This document shows, in pieces, positions 7,053 to 14,914 of a DNA stretch of 48,158 nt. Every line of letters begins with the position of its first letter. The first letter of the stretch is position 1. The notes under the pieces are model-generated. The model did no database searches, was not told the DNA's origin, and saw nothing but the letters and a program-made list of their open reading frames with translations. The position numbers were made by a program, and so were the translations under genes. Location: assembly GCA_902769805.1 (NCBI GenBank), contig CACXQL010000032.1:1-48158 (forward strand), given 5' to 3'. This DNA comes from an uncultured Prevotellaceae bacterium (GTDB taxonomy: Bacteria; Bacteroidota; Bacteroidia; Bacteroidales; Bacteroidaceae).

Positions 7053-7181
7053 ATGAAAAAGAAATATATGAAACCTGTTGTACAGACGATAGTCTTGCAA
7101 CAAAGCGTGATGCTGCTTGCCGGTTCCGACACATTTAATGTGCACGATGATACGTCAGTCAATCCAGAAGATACATGGTAA
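7053..7181 (+). CDS. 42-residue conserved-looking small protein
   Basis: An open frame begins MKKKYMKPVVQTIVLQQSVM and ends with NPEDTW, 10 nt after the LRR gene stop and immediately before a strong terminator. Small Bacteroidales proteins that open with MKK-YxKP and carry a central LLAG/LLxxS stretch are common next to exported proteins. The acidic tail after LLAGSDTFN looks like a cleavable peptide with an N-terminal leader part. No function is known to me; a secreted peptide or peptide precursor is a guess. Position in the operon and the terminator right behind the stop support it as a real gene. Confidence 0.6.
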   Translation: MKKKYMKPVVQTIVLQQSVMLLAGSDTFNVHDDTSVNPEDTW

Positions 7182-7187
7182 AACTTT

Positions 7188-7222
7188 AATCGGTGCTTCT
7201 CCAAAAGAGGCACCGATTTTTG
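7188..7222 (+). terminator. Intrinsic terminator of the LRR/small-peptide operon
   Basis: A 13-bp stem (7188-7200 with 7206-7218; core ATCGGTGC/GCACCGAT, one G-T pair) with a 5-nt loop runs into a T tract and G at 7222. It begins 6 nt after the small-peptide stop. Confidence 0.92.
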
Positions 7223-7225
7223 TAA

Positions 7226-7260
7226 TTGAACGTTACAAACTGGGTGAATGTAACGTTCAA
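7226..7260 (+). repeat. Perfect 11-bp inverted repeat
   Basis: TTGAACGTTAC (7226-7236) and GTAACGTTCAA (7250-7260) are exact inverted copies around 13 nt. There is no T tract, so this looks more like a protein-binding site or processed hairpin than a second terminator. Confidence 0.7.
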
Positions 7261-7289
7261 ACACATCGTTTGTAAGCCACAAACACCTC

Positions 7290-7478
7290 AAAAACACGTT
7301 GTTTTTAAATTAAGAAAATTTTGAAATTTCGCAAAAATACCCCCATCGGAGATACTGAAAAACTTTTTTCATCACTTTTTTCTTGTCCTTTTCGAAAAGG
7401 ACAATTGAGGTTTGGAGGTACCCTCCAATTTGAACAAAGTTCGAAATAAAGAAAAGAGGTTGTAGGAGAAGCTCCTAC
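7290..7478. repeat. Cluster of four small palindromes in the intergenic region before ychF
   Basis: In order: AAAAACA/TGTTTTT (7290-7296/7300-7306); a perfect 22-bp palindrome at 7383-7404 centred on TTCGAA; TTGGAGG/CCTCCAA (7412-7418/7422-7428); GTAGGAG/CTCCTAC (7462-7468/7472-7478). The gap between the small peptide gene and ychF is 414 bp and holds no convincing gene. Confidence 0.65.
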
Positions 7479-7535
7479 TAAAGATAGAAGGCATAGTTAT
7501 GTTTTGGGGCTCCACTTCAATTTGTTTTGCATTAA

Positions 7536-7567
7536 TTTGGTAGATTGTGATTTTTGTCGTACCTTCG
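7536..7567 (+). promoter_or_regulatory. ychF promoter
   Basis: TTTG (7536-7539), 20 nt, TACCTTCG (7560-7567): one mismatch to the -7 consensus. The start codon lies 28 nt downstream. Confidence 0.65.
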
Positions 7568-7595
7568 CAGGCAAAATAAACGTTTAGAAGAAAAG

Positions 7596-8696
7596 ATGGC
7601 ATTAAAATGTGGTATTGTGGGACTTCCCAACGTGGGTAAGTCCACTTTGTTTAACTGTCTGTCGAGTGCCAAGGCACAGGCAGCCAATTTCCCTTTCTGT
7701 ACGATAGAACCCAACGTGGGTGTTATTACCGTTCCTGACGAGCGACTCACAAAACTCGCAGAGATTGTACATCCTGGACGTATCGTACCTGCGACCTGTG
7801 AGATAGTGGATATCGCCGGACTCGTGAAGGGTGCCTCAAAGGGTGAGGGCTTAGGAAACAAGTTCTTGGGAAATATCCGTGAGACAGATGCCATCATCCA
7901 TGTACTGCGTTGTTTTGAGGATGATAATATCACGCATGTCGATGGTACTATAGACCCTATCCGCGATAAGGAGATCATCGATACGGAGTTGCAGTTGAAA
8001 GACTTGGAGACTATTGAGAGTCGTCTTGCCAAGACCGAGAAGGCGGCTGCCGCAGGCAATAAGGAGGCAAAGGTGGAGGTGACGGTGCTGAAAGCCTATA
8101 AGGAGGTACTCGACCAAGGCAAGAATGCTCGCATCGTGGAATTTGAGAGTAAGGACGAACAAGACTGTGCCCGCAATCTCTTCCTGTTGACAGCCAAACC
8201 TGTGCTGTATGTATGTAATGTCAGCGAGTCGGATGCGAAGTCAGGTAATGCTTTCACACAGAAGGTAGAGGCATTAGCCAAAGAGGAAGGTGCTGAGGCA
8301 ATGATTATTGCTGCCAAGACAGAAGAGGATATCGCTGAGTTGGAGAGTTACGAGGATAAACTGATGTTCCTGGAGGAGTTAGGCTTGGAAGAGAGTGGCG
8401 TTAACCGCCTCATCAAGAAGGCCTATTCGTTATTGAACCTTGAGACCTTCATCACCGCTGGTGAGATGGAGGTGAAGGCTTGGACGTATCATAAAGGTTG
8501 GAAGGCTCCTCAGTGTGCTGGTGTTATCCATACTGATTTCGAAAAAGGTTTTATCCGTGCAGAGGTCATCAAGTACGACGACTATATCCAGTATGGCTCT
8601 GAGGCTGCTGTACGCGAGGCAGGCAAGATGGGTATTGAGGGTAAGGACTATGTAGTGCAGGATGGTGATATCATGCACTTTAGGTTTAATGTGTGA
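7596..8696 (+). CDS. ychF: Redox-regulated ATPase YchF (Obg-related P-loop protein)
   Basis: A 366-residue protein, the usual family length. The start at 7596 gives the standard beginning MALKCGIVGLPNVGKST; the frame is open 14 codons upstream but no family member needs them. YchF/OLA1 proteins are Obg-family G-domain proteins that prefer ATP and bind ribosomes. Walker A is GLPNVGKS at residues 8-15, the DIAGLVKGASKGEGLG switch region follows, a coiled-coil insertion (ETIESRLAKTEKAAAAGNK) is present, and the C-terminal TGS-like domain ends VQDGDIMHFRFNV. The gene has its own promoter, and lgt follows after 17 nt. Confidence 0.97.
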   Translation: MALKCGIVGLPNVGKSTLFNCLSSAKAQAANFPFCTIEPNVGVITVPDERLTKLAEIVHPGRIVPATCEIVDIAGLVKGASKGEGLGNKFLGNIRETDAIIHVLRCFEDDNITHVDGTIDPIRDKEIIDTELQLKDLETIESRLAKTEKAAAAGNKEAKVEVTVLKAYKEVLDQGKNARIVEFESKDEQDCARNLFLLTAKPVLYVCNVSESDAKSGNAFTQKVEALAKEEGAEAMIIAAKTEEDIAELESYEDKLMFLEELGLEESGVNRLIKKAYSLLNLETFITAGEMEVKAWTYHKGWKAPQCAGVIHTDFEKGFIRAEVIKYDDYIQYGSEAAVREAGKMGIEGKDYVVQDGDIMHFRFNV

Positions 8697-8713
8697 TGGG
8701 GTTAATGGGCTGA

Positions 8714-9544
8714 ATGGGAGATATGGGTAGTATACTGTATATCACTTGGAATCCGAGTATCGGAATAGGTCCTTTTCGCTGGTATGGACTCTGTTGGCTG
8801 ATTGGTTTTGCATTGGCTTACTTTCTGGTACGCCGACTCTATCGCGAACAGAAGATCAAGGACGAGTTATTTGAGCCCCTTTTCCTTTATTGTTTCTTTG
8901 GTATCCTTATAGGAGCCCGTTTAGGACATTGTATCTTCTATGAGGCAGACTATTTCCTGACCAGTGGTAAAGGTATCCTTGAGATGTTCCTGCCTATCCG
9001 CTTCCTGGCAGATGGTGGATGGAAATTCACAGGCTATGAAGGACTCGCCTCGCATGGTGGTACCTTGGGTTTGATCATTGCCCTCTGGCTCTATGTCAGG
9101 AAGACTAAACTAAGTATCTGGACTGTACTCGATAATATTGCTATTGCCACAGGCTCGATGGCATGCTGTATCCGCCTGGGTAACCTCATGAACTCAGAGA
9201 TTATCGGCAAGGTAACAGATGTTCCTTGGGCGTTTATCTTTGAACGTGTCGATATGATGCCTCGTCATCCAGGACAACTCTATGAGGCGATTGCTTATGC
9301 TGTCCTCTTTGGTATCATGTGGTGGCTGCATAAGAAGATGCCCCAAAGGATTGGTACTGGCTGGTATTTCGGCTTCTGCCTCACTTATATCTTCACTTTC
9401 CGTTTCTTTATCGAATACACAAAGGAACTTCAGGAAGCCTTTGAAGCCACCCTTCCACTTGACATGGGACAGATACTCTCCATCCCCTTCATCCTCTTAG
9501 GAGTGTATTGTATGATACGGGCTTATAAAAAACAAGCTATTTAA
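8714..9544 (+). CDS. lgt: Prolipoprotein diacylglyceryl transferase
   Basis: Lgt moves the diacylglyceryl group from phosphatidylglycerol to the lipobox Cys of prolipoproteins, the first step of lipoprotein maturation in the inner membrane. The 276-residue protein has about seven hydrophobic spans and the family signatures [30 protein letters not shown] and RHPGQLYEA. The start could be ATG 8714 or ATG 8723; the latter has GGGAG just upstream but very closely spaced. It follows ychF and converges with the pore-forming lipoprotein gene, leaving only 6 bp between the two stop codons. Several of its likely substrates are encoded nearby. Confidence 0.96.
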   Translation: MGDMGSILYITWNPSIGIGPFRWYGLCWLIGFALAYFLVRRLYREQKIKDELFEPLFLYCFFGILIGARLGHCIFYEADYFLTSGKGILEMFLPIRFLADGGWKFTGYEGLASHGGTLGLIIALWLYVRKTKLSIWTVLDNIAIATGSMACCIRLGNLMNSEIIGKVTDVPWAFIFERVDMMPRHPGQLYEAIAYAVLFGIMWWLHKKMPQRIGTGWYFGFCLTYIFTFRFFIEYTKELQEAFEATLPLDMGQILSIPFILLGVYCMIRAYKKQAI

Positions 9545-9550
9545 ACTTCA

Positions 9551-11377
9551 TTACTTATCGTCTATCTTAGTGGCGTTGACAGATGAGAGGGAGGTGGTGG
9601 CATCGTCCTTTGTCTTTCCCTGATGTACCTCCACGTTCTCGAACTTCCAGGAGTCCATGTGTTCACCTGTGTTGGGGTCTTTGGTCTCGTAGATGATGGT
9701 GTAGGTATACTTGTCAGACAGTCCCATGAAGGCATAGTCGCTCTGGTGGTAGGACATATCGTCAACTGCCACTGGGTCTTTTTCTTCCTCGCCCGTTATG
9801 TAGTATCTGATGGTGGTCATGACGGCATCGGTATATTCACTCTTGATGGAGATGAGTCCCCAGCTATCACGGTGAGGAGGCTGCAGTTCCCATGCATAGT
9901 TCTCAACGATGCAAGGGGTGTAAGTGTAGGTATCGCCGCTCTCGTTAGGGATGATGGGATGCCATACCCACCAGTAGAACCGATAATCTATACGGCTGTT
10001 CAGCAGAATCTGGAACTTGGTGTCTTTGTTGTCATCCACGCCAGCTTGTCCTCTGGGAACGAACCATACCCATGCCTGGCGTACGGTCCACTGCGTACGG
10101 CAGTTCTTGGGGAAATACTTGTCATCATCTTCATCATCTGTGGGGGTGACACCCTTGGAGTCGTACATATAGCTTACTTCCCTGTTGGGGCTGGAACTGT
10201 CCAGCGTGTATGTGATGATATCCATGCAGTAGCTCACCGTACTGTTCACCGTATGGCTGAACGAGAGGCCCAAGGAGCCTGTGGGTGCGCCAGAGGCAAA
10301 GCCTGCCGATGCAGAGCCGCCCACCGTATTGCTCGTACCTTCAGAATACTGACGGGAATCGTTTTCGTTCTCGGGCAGTGGCGTCAGATTGTAGTCGATG
10401 CCTGGAATGTCGTTGCCGTCCATGTCCACCAGTTTGATGTGTGTGCTCATTTTGTGGAACCAATAGCCCTTCAAATGCATCTCGTCACCAAAAATGCCGA
10501 CTTGCTGAGAATAAGGTTTCCACATATTCTGGTTATAAGGTGTGATTTCGGCAGTCACTACGTAGTAATCGCCTGACTTTTCCTCATGGCACGACTGCTT
10601 GTAGAGCGGATAGACGCGGAGTCCATAATCAACACTGCTGGCCGCTTTAAGATCGTACTTATTGCCTTCAAGAATGTAGGAATTGTCCAGCGACATCGGG
10701 AAGTTGTATTTCATATTCAGACCCTCGTCCTCGATGTTGGCTACGAGTTCGTCGTAGTCGTAAGGCTGGTTGTTCTGGGCGGCTTCCTCGCGCAGTTTTC
10801 TGTTCTTCTTGAAGGTCTCCACTTCATTCAGCCAATATACCAGAGGGATGATACGTCTCTCATAAAACTCCACCTTTTCCTCAGTGGTATTTAGGTCATA
10901 AGGAATACCGCCGTCCAACATCACGTAGTGTTGTCCCCATTTCTGGGTGGCATAGAACAGGATGGGAGCCGTATTTTTCGGCACCACTCCACCAGCAAGG
11001 TTGATGATATTGTCCATTGTGCCTCCATTGCCTGGCATCGCCACGATGGTGGTGGTGCCTTTCAGGAGTTGGGCGCTGAACTTTTCGACATCACTGGCTT
11101 TGCAGAAGCATATATCAGCATCCCCGTTAGCTGTCATATTAGGGAAACGGTTTTTCAGCGCTGTCTGTAACTCTTCAGGCAGGCTACTTATATCACCGAA
11201 TTCCACTGCTGCTGTACACTGGACAGGGTCAATAGGTTCCACGCTGGGATCCACCGTCGGACCTTCAGGTGCAGGCGGCGTAGGTTCTACTCCGTCATCA
11301 TCGGAACATGATGAGAATACAAAACTGATGCAGCATGCCAATAGCATTGTCAACATCCATAGTGACTTCTGTTTCAT
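9551..11377 (-). CDS. Surface lipoprotein resembling leukocidin-type beta-barrel pore-forming toxins
   Basis: A 608-residue protein. The signal ends ...FSSC with Cys24, followed by SDDDG; an acidic run right after the Cys is the Bacteroidetes surface-export signal. Residues of about 52-190 form a first domain of unknown type. From about 245 onward the protein is beta-rich. A Gly/Ser-rich alternating segment at about 351-385 (GGSASAGFASGAPTGSLG, then SFSHTVNSTVSY) resembles the amphipathic stem of alpha-hemolysin/leukocidin toxins, and aromatic-rich strands and PHRDSWG follow. The assignment is by pattern only, and an MACPF or aerolysin-like fold is an alternative. The hemolysin-III-like gene ends 19 nt upstream on the same strand, so the two are probably co-transcribed. 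Confidence 0.55.
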   Translation of the reverse strand: MKQKSLWMLTMLLACCISFVFSSCSDDDGVEPTPPAPEGPTVDPSVEPIDPVQCTAAVEFGDISSLPEELQTALKNRFPNMTANGDADICFCKASDVEKFSAQLLKGTTTIVAMPGNGGTMDNIINLAGGVVPKNTAPILFYATQKWGQHYVMLDGGIPYDLNTTEEKVEFYERRIIPLVYWLNEVETFKKNRKLREEAAQNNQPYDYDELVANIEDEGLNMKYNFPMSLDNSYILEGNKYDLKAASSVDYGLRVYPLYKQSCHEEKSGDYYVVTAEITPYNQNMWKPYSQQVGIFGDEMHLKGYWFHKMSTHIKLVDMDGNDIPGIDYNLTPLPENENDSRQYSEGTSNTVGGSASAGFASGAPTGSLGLSFSHTVNSTVSYCMDIITYTLDSSSPNREVSYMYDSKGVTPTDDEDDDKYFPKNCRTQWTVRQAWVWFVPRGQAGVDDNKDTKFQILLNSRIDYRFYWWVWHPIIPNESGDTYTYTPCIVENYAWELQPPHRDSWGLISIKSEYTDAVMTTIRYYITGEEEKDPVAVDDMSYHQSDYAFMGLSDKYTYTIIYETKDPNTGEHMDSWKFENVEVHQGKTKDDATTSLSSVNATKIDDK

Positions 11378-11396
11378 AACTATAATTATTAAAGTA

Positions 11397-12083
11397 TCAA
11401 ATATACTCCATCAGCACGTCCCATACAGCGATGATATGACAGATGCTGCCGATGAGGACGAAGAAGTGGAAAACTGAATGCATATATTTCTTCTTGTGGA
11501 AGGTATAGAAGACTGCACCTGTGATGTAGGCGACACCTTCAGCGATGAGCCATACGACAGCAGCAGTGGAGACGACATCCAACAGAGGCTTGAAGGCTAC
11601 CAATACACTCAACCCCATGCCGATAAAACAAAACGTCTCAATGTTCGAATGCTCTTTCAGTTTGATAAAACTGATGATCGTACCCACAACGGCACATGCC
11701 CAAACGAAGATAAAGAGTACCCAGCCCCAATTGAGTGAAAAGTGAAAAGTGAATAATGAATAATTTGCTGCCGCGTTTCGCAGGGCAACGAGTGTCAAAG
11801 GTGAATACGAGCCTGCGATATGCCAATAGATGGCAGCATGATCCCACTTACGCAACCTCTCCTTCCATTTCGAACGACGAGGCAGGGTGTGATAGATTGT
11901 AGAGGCAATATAACTGCCTAACATCCCGAAGAGATACAGACACACACCTAATCGTGCCCAAGGGTTGTCGCCCTTGAATGCCATCACCAGGAACATAATG
12001 CCAAAAGCCACGCCCATCACGATGCCGCCGGCATGGCTCCATGCGTTCCATAGCTCTTCCTTATGTGTGTATCTGATAGCCAT
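11397..12083 (-). CDS. Hemolysin III / PAQR-family membrane protein
   Basis: A 228-residue protein with about seven membrane spans. PAQR/HlyIII hallmarks are HAGGIVMG near the N-terminus, ASTIYHTLP, KWDHAAIYW and the C-terminal HSVFHFFVLIG, whose His residues form the presumed metal site. Despite the name the bacterial function is unclear; members have been linked to membrane homeostasis or weak hemolysis. The ATG at 12083 is preferred over an upstream TTG, since a TATCTTTG -7 box (12100-12093 on this strand) ends only 9 nt before it. An in-frame repetitive insertion (YSLFTFHFSL, from 11730-11765) sits between two predicted spans. It heads an apparent two-gene operon with the pore-former-like lipoprotein. 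Confidence 0.9.
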   Translation of the reverse strand: MAIRYTHKEELWNAWSHAGGIVMGVAFGIMFLVMAFKGDNPWARLGVCLYLFGMLGSYIASTIYHTLPRRSKWKERLRKWDHAAIYWHIAGSYSPLTLVALRNAAANYSLFTFHFSLNWGWVLFIFVWACAVVGTIISFIKLKEHSNIETFCFIGMGLSVLVAFKPLLDVVSTAAVVWLIAEGVAYITGAVFYTFHKKKYMHSVFHFFVLIGSICHIIAVWDVLMEYI

Positions 12084-12092
12084 TGATACGTG

Positions 12093-12123
12093 CAAAGATA
12101 CAATGAAGTGAGCAAAAAACCAA
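12093..12123 (-). promoter_or_regulatory. Promoter of the hemolysin-III operon
   Basis: Reading the minus strand, TTGG at 12123-12120 and TATCTTTG at 12100-12093 are 19 nt apart. The -7 box is 9 nt from the ATG, so the mRNA leader would be only a few nucleotides. Confidence 0.6.
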
Positions 12124-12340
12124 GAGAATCTTATGTTTTTTCGAAAGGCTACGGGTAGGCGAACAAAATTCGGGAATGCATGAGTACCTTAGACCATAGG
12201 TCACAATTGCTGTAATTGATGGCGCTCTTGTTGGGAAACAGGCATCATAACAGGGGTGAGAGTGCCGTCGTAACAGGGAGAAAGGTAGGCACTTTCAAGG
12301 TGAAAGAAGCCTTCTGACAGGTATAGCAGCGGGCGGTGCT

Positions 12341-12409
12341 GTTATTAGCAGCGGCCGCTGCTAATAACGACAGCGGGCGCTAACAAAGTCGGCAGCGTTC
12401 GCTGCCGAC
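12341..12409. repeat. 28-bp perfect palindrome plus adjacent 9-10-bp hairpin (REP-like)
   Basis: Bases 12341-12368 form a perfect 28-bp palindrome centred on GCGGCCGC, with arms beginning GTTATTAGC. Nineteen bases further, GTCGGCAGCG (12388-12397) and CGCTGCCGAC (12400-12409) form a second very stable hairpin. Neither has a T tract. The interval 12101-12465 is otherwise without a convincing gene; weaker inverted segments (CTTTCA/TGAAAG near 12291-12305) lie to its left. Confidence 0.8.
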
Positions 12410-12465
12410 CTGTTTATACTCGTTATCTCTTGTGTCTCAATGAGAGGAATAACTTTTAGCGTCTT

Positions 12466-12496
12466 TTTGTTTTTTGTGTAATAATTTGTATCTTTG
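12466..12496 (+). promoter_or_regulatory. Promoter of the THUMP-like methyltransferase gene
   Basis: TTTG (12466-12469), 19 nt, TATCTTTG (12489-12496). The ATG at 12502 is 5 nt past the box, predicting a leaderless or nearly leaderless mRNA. Confidence 0.75.
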
Positions 12497-12501
12497 CATC
12501 C

Positions 12502-13692
12502 ATGATTAACGAGGTGACACGACAGTTTATAAAGGTACATCGTGAAGAGGATGTGCGGAAATTGGCTCTGGGCAGTCATGCCGAAGGAGTAGACTTGCCG
12601 TTGGCGTTGCAACAGATAGCTGGGTGGCAGACGGCACGGAAGAAACTTCCCTCATGGGCTGCCGTTGACGGCATCATCTATCCGCCCCATCTGAATATGG
12701 AACAGTGTTCTTCGGAACAGACGGCGAGGTATAAGGGAAGCCTCACCCCTAACCCCTCTCCTTCTGAGAGGGGAACGTTTGTGGACTTGACTGGCGGCTT
12801 CGGCATTGACTTCTATTTTATAGCCAAAGGACTAAGGACTGAGGGCAAAGAGTTGAGGGCTGTCTATGTAGAGCATAACCCTGAACTTTGTGAGATAGCA
12901 CGATATAATTTCCAAGTGTTAGGTTTGGAGGCAGAGGTGATAAATGGTGAGGCAGAGGATTATCTGAAAAAGATGAGTCATGCTGACATCATCTATCTCG
13001 ACCCTGCACGAAGGGACGCATATGGCAGTCGAACGTATGATATCAAGGACTGTACACCCAATGTTATCGAACTCATGCCCTTGTTGCTGGAAAAGGCAGA
13101 TACCATCATCCTGAAACTCTCACCCATGCTCGACTGGCGTAAGGCTGTGGAGGACCTTGGTCATGTTGCCGAGGTGCATATTGTCAGCGTCGACAATGAA
13201 TGTAAAGAGTTGTTGTTAGTCGTCAAACAACAGCCTTGCACCGCTTTCAAAGTTATCTGTGTCAACAACGATGACATCTTTGAGTTCGCGCCTTCAGTAC
13301 ATTCGGCCGCTAACCATGAACCGCTAACCATGAACTATCTTTACGAGCCGAATGCCAGTATCATGAAGGCTGGATGCTTCAAGGATATCGAAGAAGTCTT
13401 TGACGTTTGTCAGTTGTCAAACAACTCTCATCTGTTCGTGTCTGAGAAAGAAATCAAAAAGTTCCCTGGCAGGCTTTTCCATATTGAGACAGTGACCTCT
13501 ATGAACAAACAGGAACTCAAAATTGCGTTACAAGGAATCGAAAGAGCCAATATCGCTGTACGTAATTTCCCTATGACCGTTGAGGCGTTGCGTAAGAAAC
13601 TCAGACTGAAGGATGGCGGAGAGGTGTTTATCTTCGCAACGACATTGTCAGATAACTCCCATAAGCTATTCATTTGCCGTAAAATAGGTTAA
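12502..13692 (+). CDS. Class I SAM-dependent methyltransferase with THUMP-like C-terminal domain
   Basis: A 396-residue protein of a family widespread in Bacteroidetes. The SAM-binding motif I is DLTGGFGID at about residues 95-103, followed by the acidic strand VYVEHN. The catalytic-type motif is YLDPARRD, a variant of the DPPY/NPPY tetrad of base and N-methyltransferases. The C-terminal third (FPGRLFHIETVTSMNKQELK through RLKDGGEVFIFATT) corresponds to the THUMP-like domain, suggesting an RNA substrate, possibly tRNA or rRNA. Three low-complexity, non-conserved stretches break the protein: LTPNPSPSERG just before motif I (12738-12780), GLRTEGKELR, and AANHEPLTMN, the last encoded by a 14-nt tandem repeat. 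They look like in-frame insertions of repetitive DNA. Confidence 0.88.
   Translation: MINEVTRQFIKVHREEDVRKLALGSHAEGVDLPLALQQIAGWQTARKKLPSWAAVDGIIYPPHLNMEQCSSEQTARYKGSLTPNPSPSERGTFVDLTGGFGIDFYFIAKGLRTEGKELRAVYVEHNPELCEIARYNFQVLGLEAEVINGEAEDYLKKMSHADIIYLDPARRDAYGSRTYDIKDCTPNVIELMPLLLEKADTIILKLSPMLDWRKAVEDLGHVAEVHIVSVDNECKELLLVVKQQPCTAFKVICVNNDDIFEFAPSVHSAANHEPLTMNYLYEPNASIMKAGCFKDIEEVFDVCQLSNNSHLFVSEKEIKKFPGRLFHIETVTSMNKQELKIALQGIERANIAVRNFPMTVEALRKKLRLKDGGEVFIFATTLSDNSHKLFICRKIG
12753..12773 (+). repeat. REP-like palindrome inserted in coding sequence
   Basis: CCCCTCTC (12753-12760) and GAGAGGGG (12766-12773) with a 5-nt loop encode part of the LTPNPSPSERG peptide, a sequence known to recur in unrelated proteins where palindromic repeats have entered genes. 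Confidence 0.75.
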
Positions 13693-13695
13693 ATA

Positions 13696-13727
13696 TTTGG
13701 GGCTTTTCTTGTTTTTTTGTATCTTTG
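13696..13727 (+). promoter_or_regulatory. Promoter of the GNAT-like gene
   Basis: TTTG (13696-13699), 20 nt, TATCTTTG (13720-13727); exact consensus. It begins 4 nt after the preceding stop codon. Confidence 0.75.
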
Positions 13728-13753
13728 CATAATAATTATTGCAAGTAATAACC

Positions 13754-14908
13754 ATGTTATCAGTAGAGATCAGGAAAGTCACCGACAAGAAAAGCCTGGA
13801 AGCCTTCATCCAGTTTCACTACGACTTATATCGGAACAACCCTTACGATGCCCCTAACCTCCATGCCGACGAGGTACATACGCTGAGTAAGGACAAGAAT
13901 GCTGCCTTCGAGTTCTGTGAGGCAGAGTATTTCCTTGCCTATCGTGATAATAAGGTGGTGGGACGTATTGCCGGCATTATCAACCATCGCGCCAATGACC
14001 GTTGGGATCGTAAGAGTGTGCGTTTCGGATGGATTGACTTCGTTGATGACTATGCTGTATCGAAGACTTTGTTTGATGCCGTAGAACAATGGGGCAAAGA
14101 GAAAGGCATGACAGAGATGGTGGGCCCGTTAGGTTTCACGGATATGGATCCGGAGGGTATGCTCATCGAAGGCTTCGACCAGTTGGGTACGATGGCGACC
14201 ATCTATAACTATGACTATTATCCCAAGCACATGGAGATTCTGGGCGGCTGGGAGAAAGACAATGACTATGTAGAGTTCAAGCTCATCGTCCCCAAAGGAG
14301 ATATGCCAGAGAAGTACAAGAAGATTGCCGAGATGGTGATGAAGCGCTATAACCTCCATCCGATACACCCCAAACGCAGTCAGGTCTTCGGCAAGGAACA
14401 GATTGGACGGAAGGTACTGGATGTCGTCAACAAGACCTTTGGCAACCTCTATGGCTACTCACAGATGACGGAGGCGCAGATAGACGAGTATCTGAAGATG
14501 TATTTCCCTCTGCTCGACATGAACCTGCTGTGCCTGATAGAAGACTGGAACACGCCCGATCATGACGTGATAGGTGTGGGCATCAGTATCTCTTCGATGA
14601 CACGAGCCTTGCAGAAATGTAAGAACGGACGACTGTTCCCCTTCGGATGGTGGCATTGTCTGCGCGCCCTGAAATTCCATAAGGCAGAGTGTGTAGACCT
14701 GATGCTGGTAGGTATCCTTCCCGAGTATCAACAGAAAGGTGCTAACGCCCTCCTCTTCTACGACCTCATCCCTTGGTACCAGAAATATGGTTTCAAGTGG
14801 GGTGAGACGAATGTAGAGATGGAAACTAATGAGAAGGTGCAAAGCCAATGGCAGTATCTGGAGCATGTACAGCACAAGCGTCGGCGTTGTTTTAAGAAAA
14901 GTATTTAA
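13754..14908 (+). CDS. GNAT-fold N-acetyltransferase-like protein
   Basis: A 384-residue protein starting at ATG 13754 (an in-frame TTG at 13739 sits between the promoter and this ATG). The N-terminal part (FHYDLYRNNPYDAPNLHADE, AYRDNKVVGRIAGIINHRAND) and the later stretch VGILPEYQQKGANALLFYDL resemble the acetyl-CoA-binding fold; the Q-x-x-G-A turn is the usual CoA-phosphate loop. The family is common in Bacteroidetes and lacks an experimentally known substrate as far as I can recall. The stop is 6 nt before parE, so the two are probably co-transcribed. Confidence 0.75.
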   Translation: MLSVEIRKVTDKKSLEAFIQFHYDLYRNNPYDAPNLHADEVHTLSKDKNAAFEFCEAEYFLAYRDNKVVGRIAGIINHRANDRWDRKSVRFGWIDFVDDYAVSKTLFDAVEQWGKEKGMTEMVGPLGFTDMDPEGMLIEGFDQLGTMATIYNYDYYPKHMEILGGWEKDNDYVEFKLIVPKGDMPEKYKKIAEMVMKRYNLHPIHPKRSQVFGKEQIGRKVLDVVNKTFGNLYGYSQMTEAQIDEYLKMYFPLLDMNLLCLIEDWNTPDHDVIGVGISISSMTRALQKCKNGRLFPFGWWHCLRALKFHKAECVDLMLVGILPEYQQKGANALLFYDLIPWYQKYGFKWGETNVEMETNEKVQSQWQYLEHVQHKRRRCFKKSI

Positions 14909-14914
14909 ACAGAT

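Noticed and set aside
9623-10576. 317-codon plus-strand open frame opposite the pore-former-like gene
   Set aside because: The minus frame has a signal peptide, lipobox and full-length domain pattern; the plus frame has none and overlaps it entirely.
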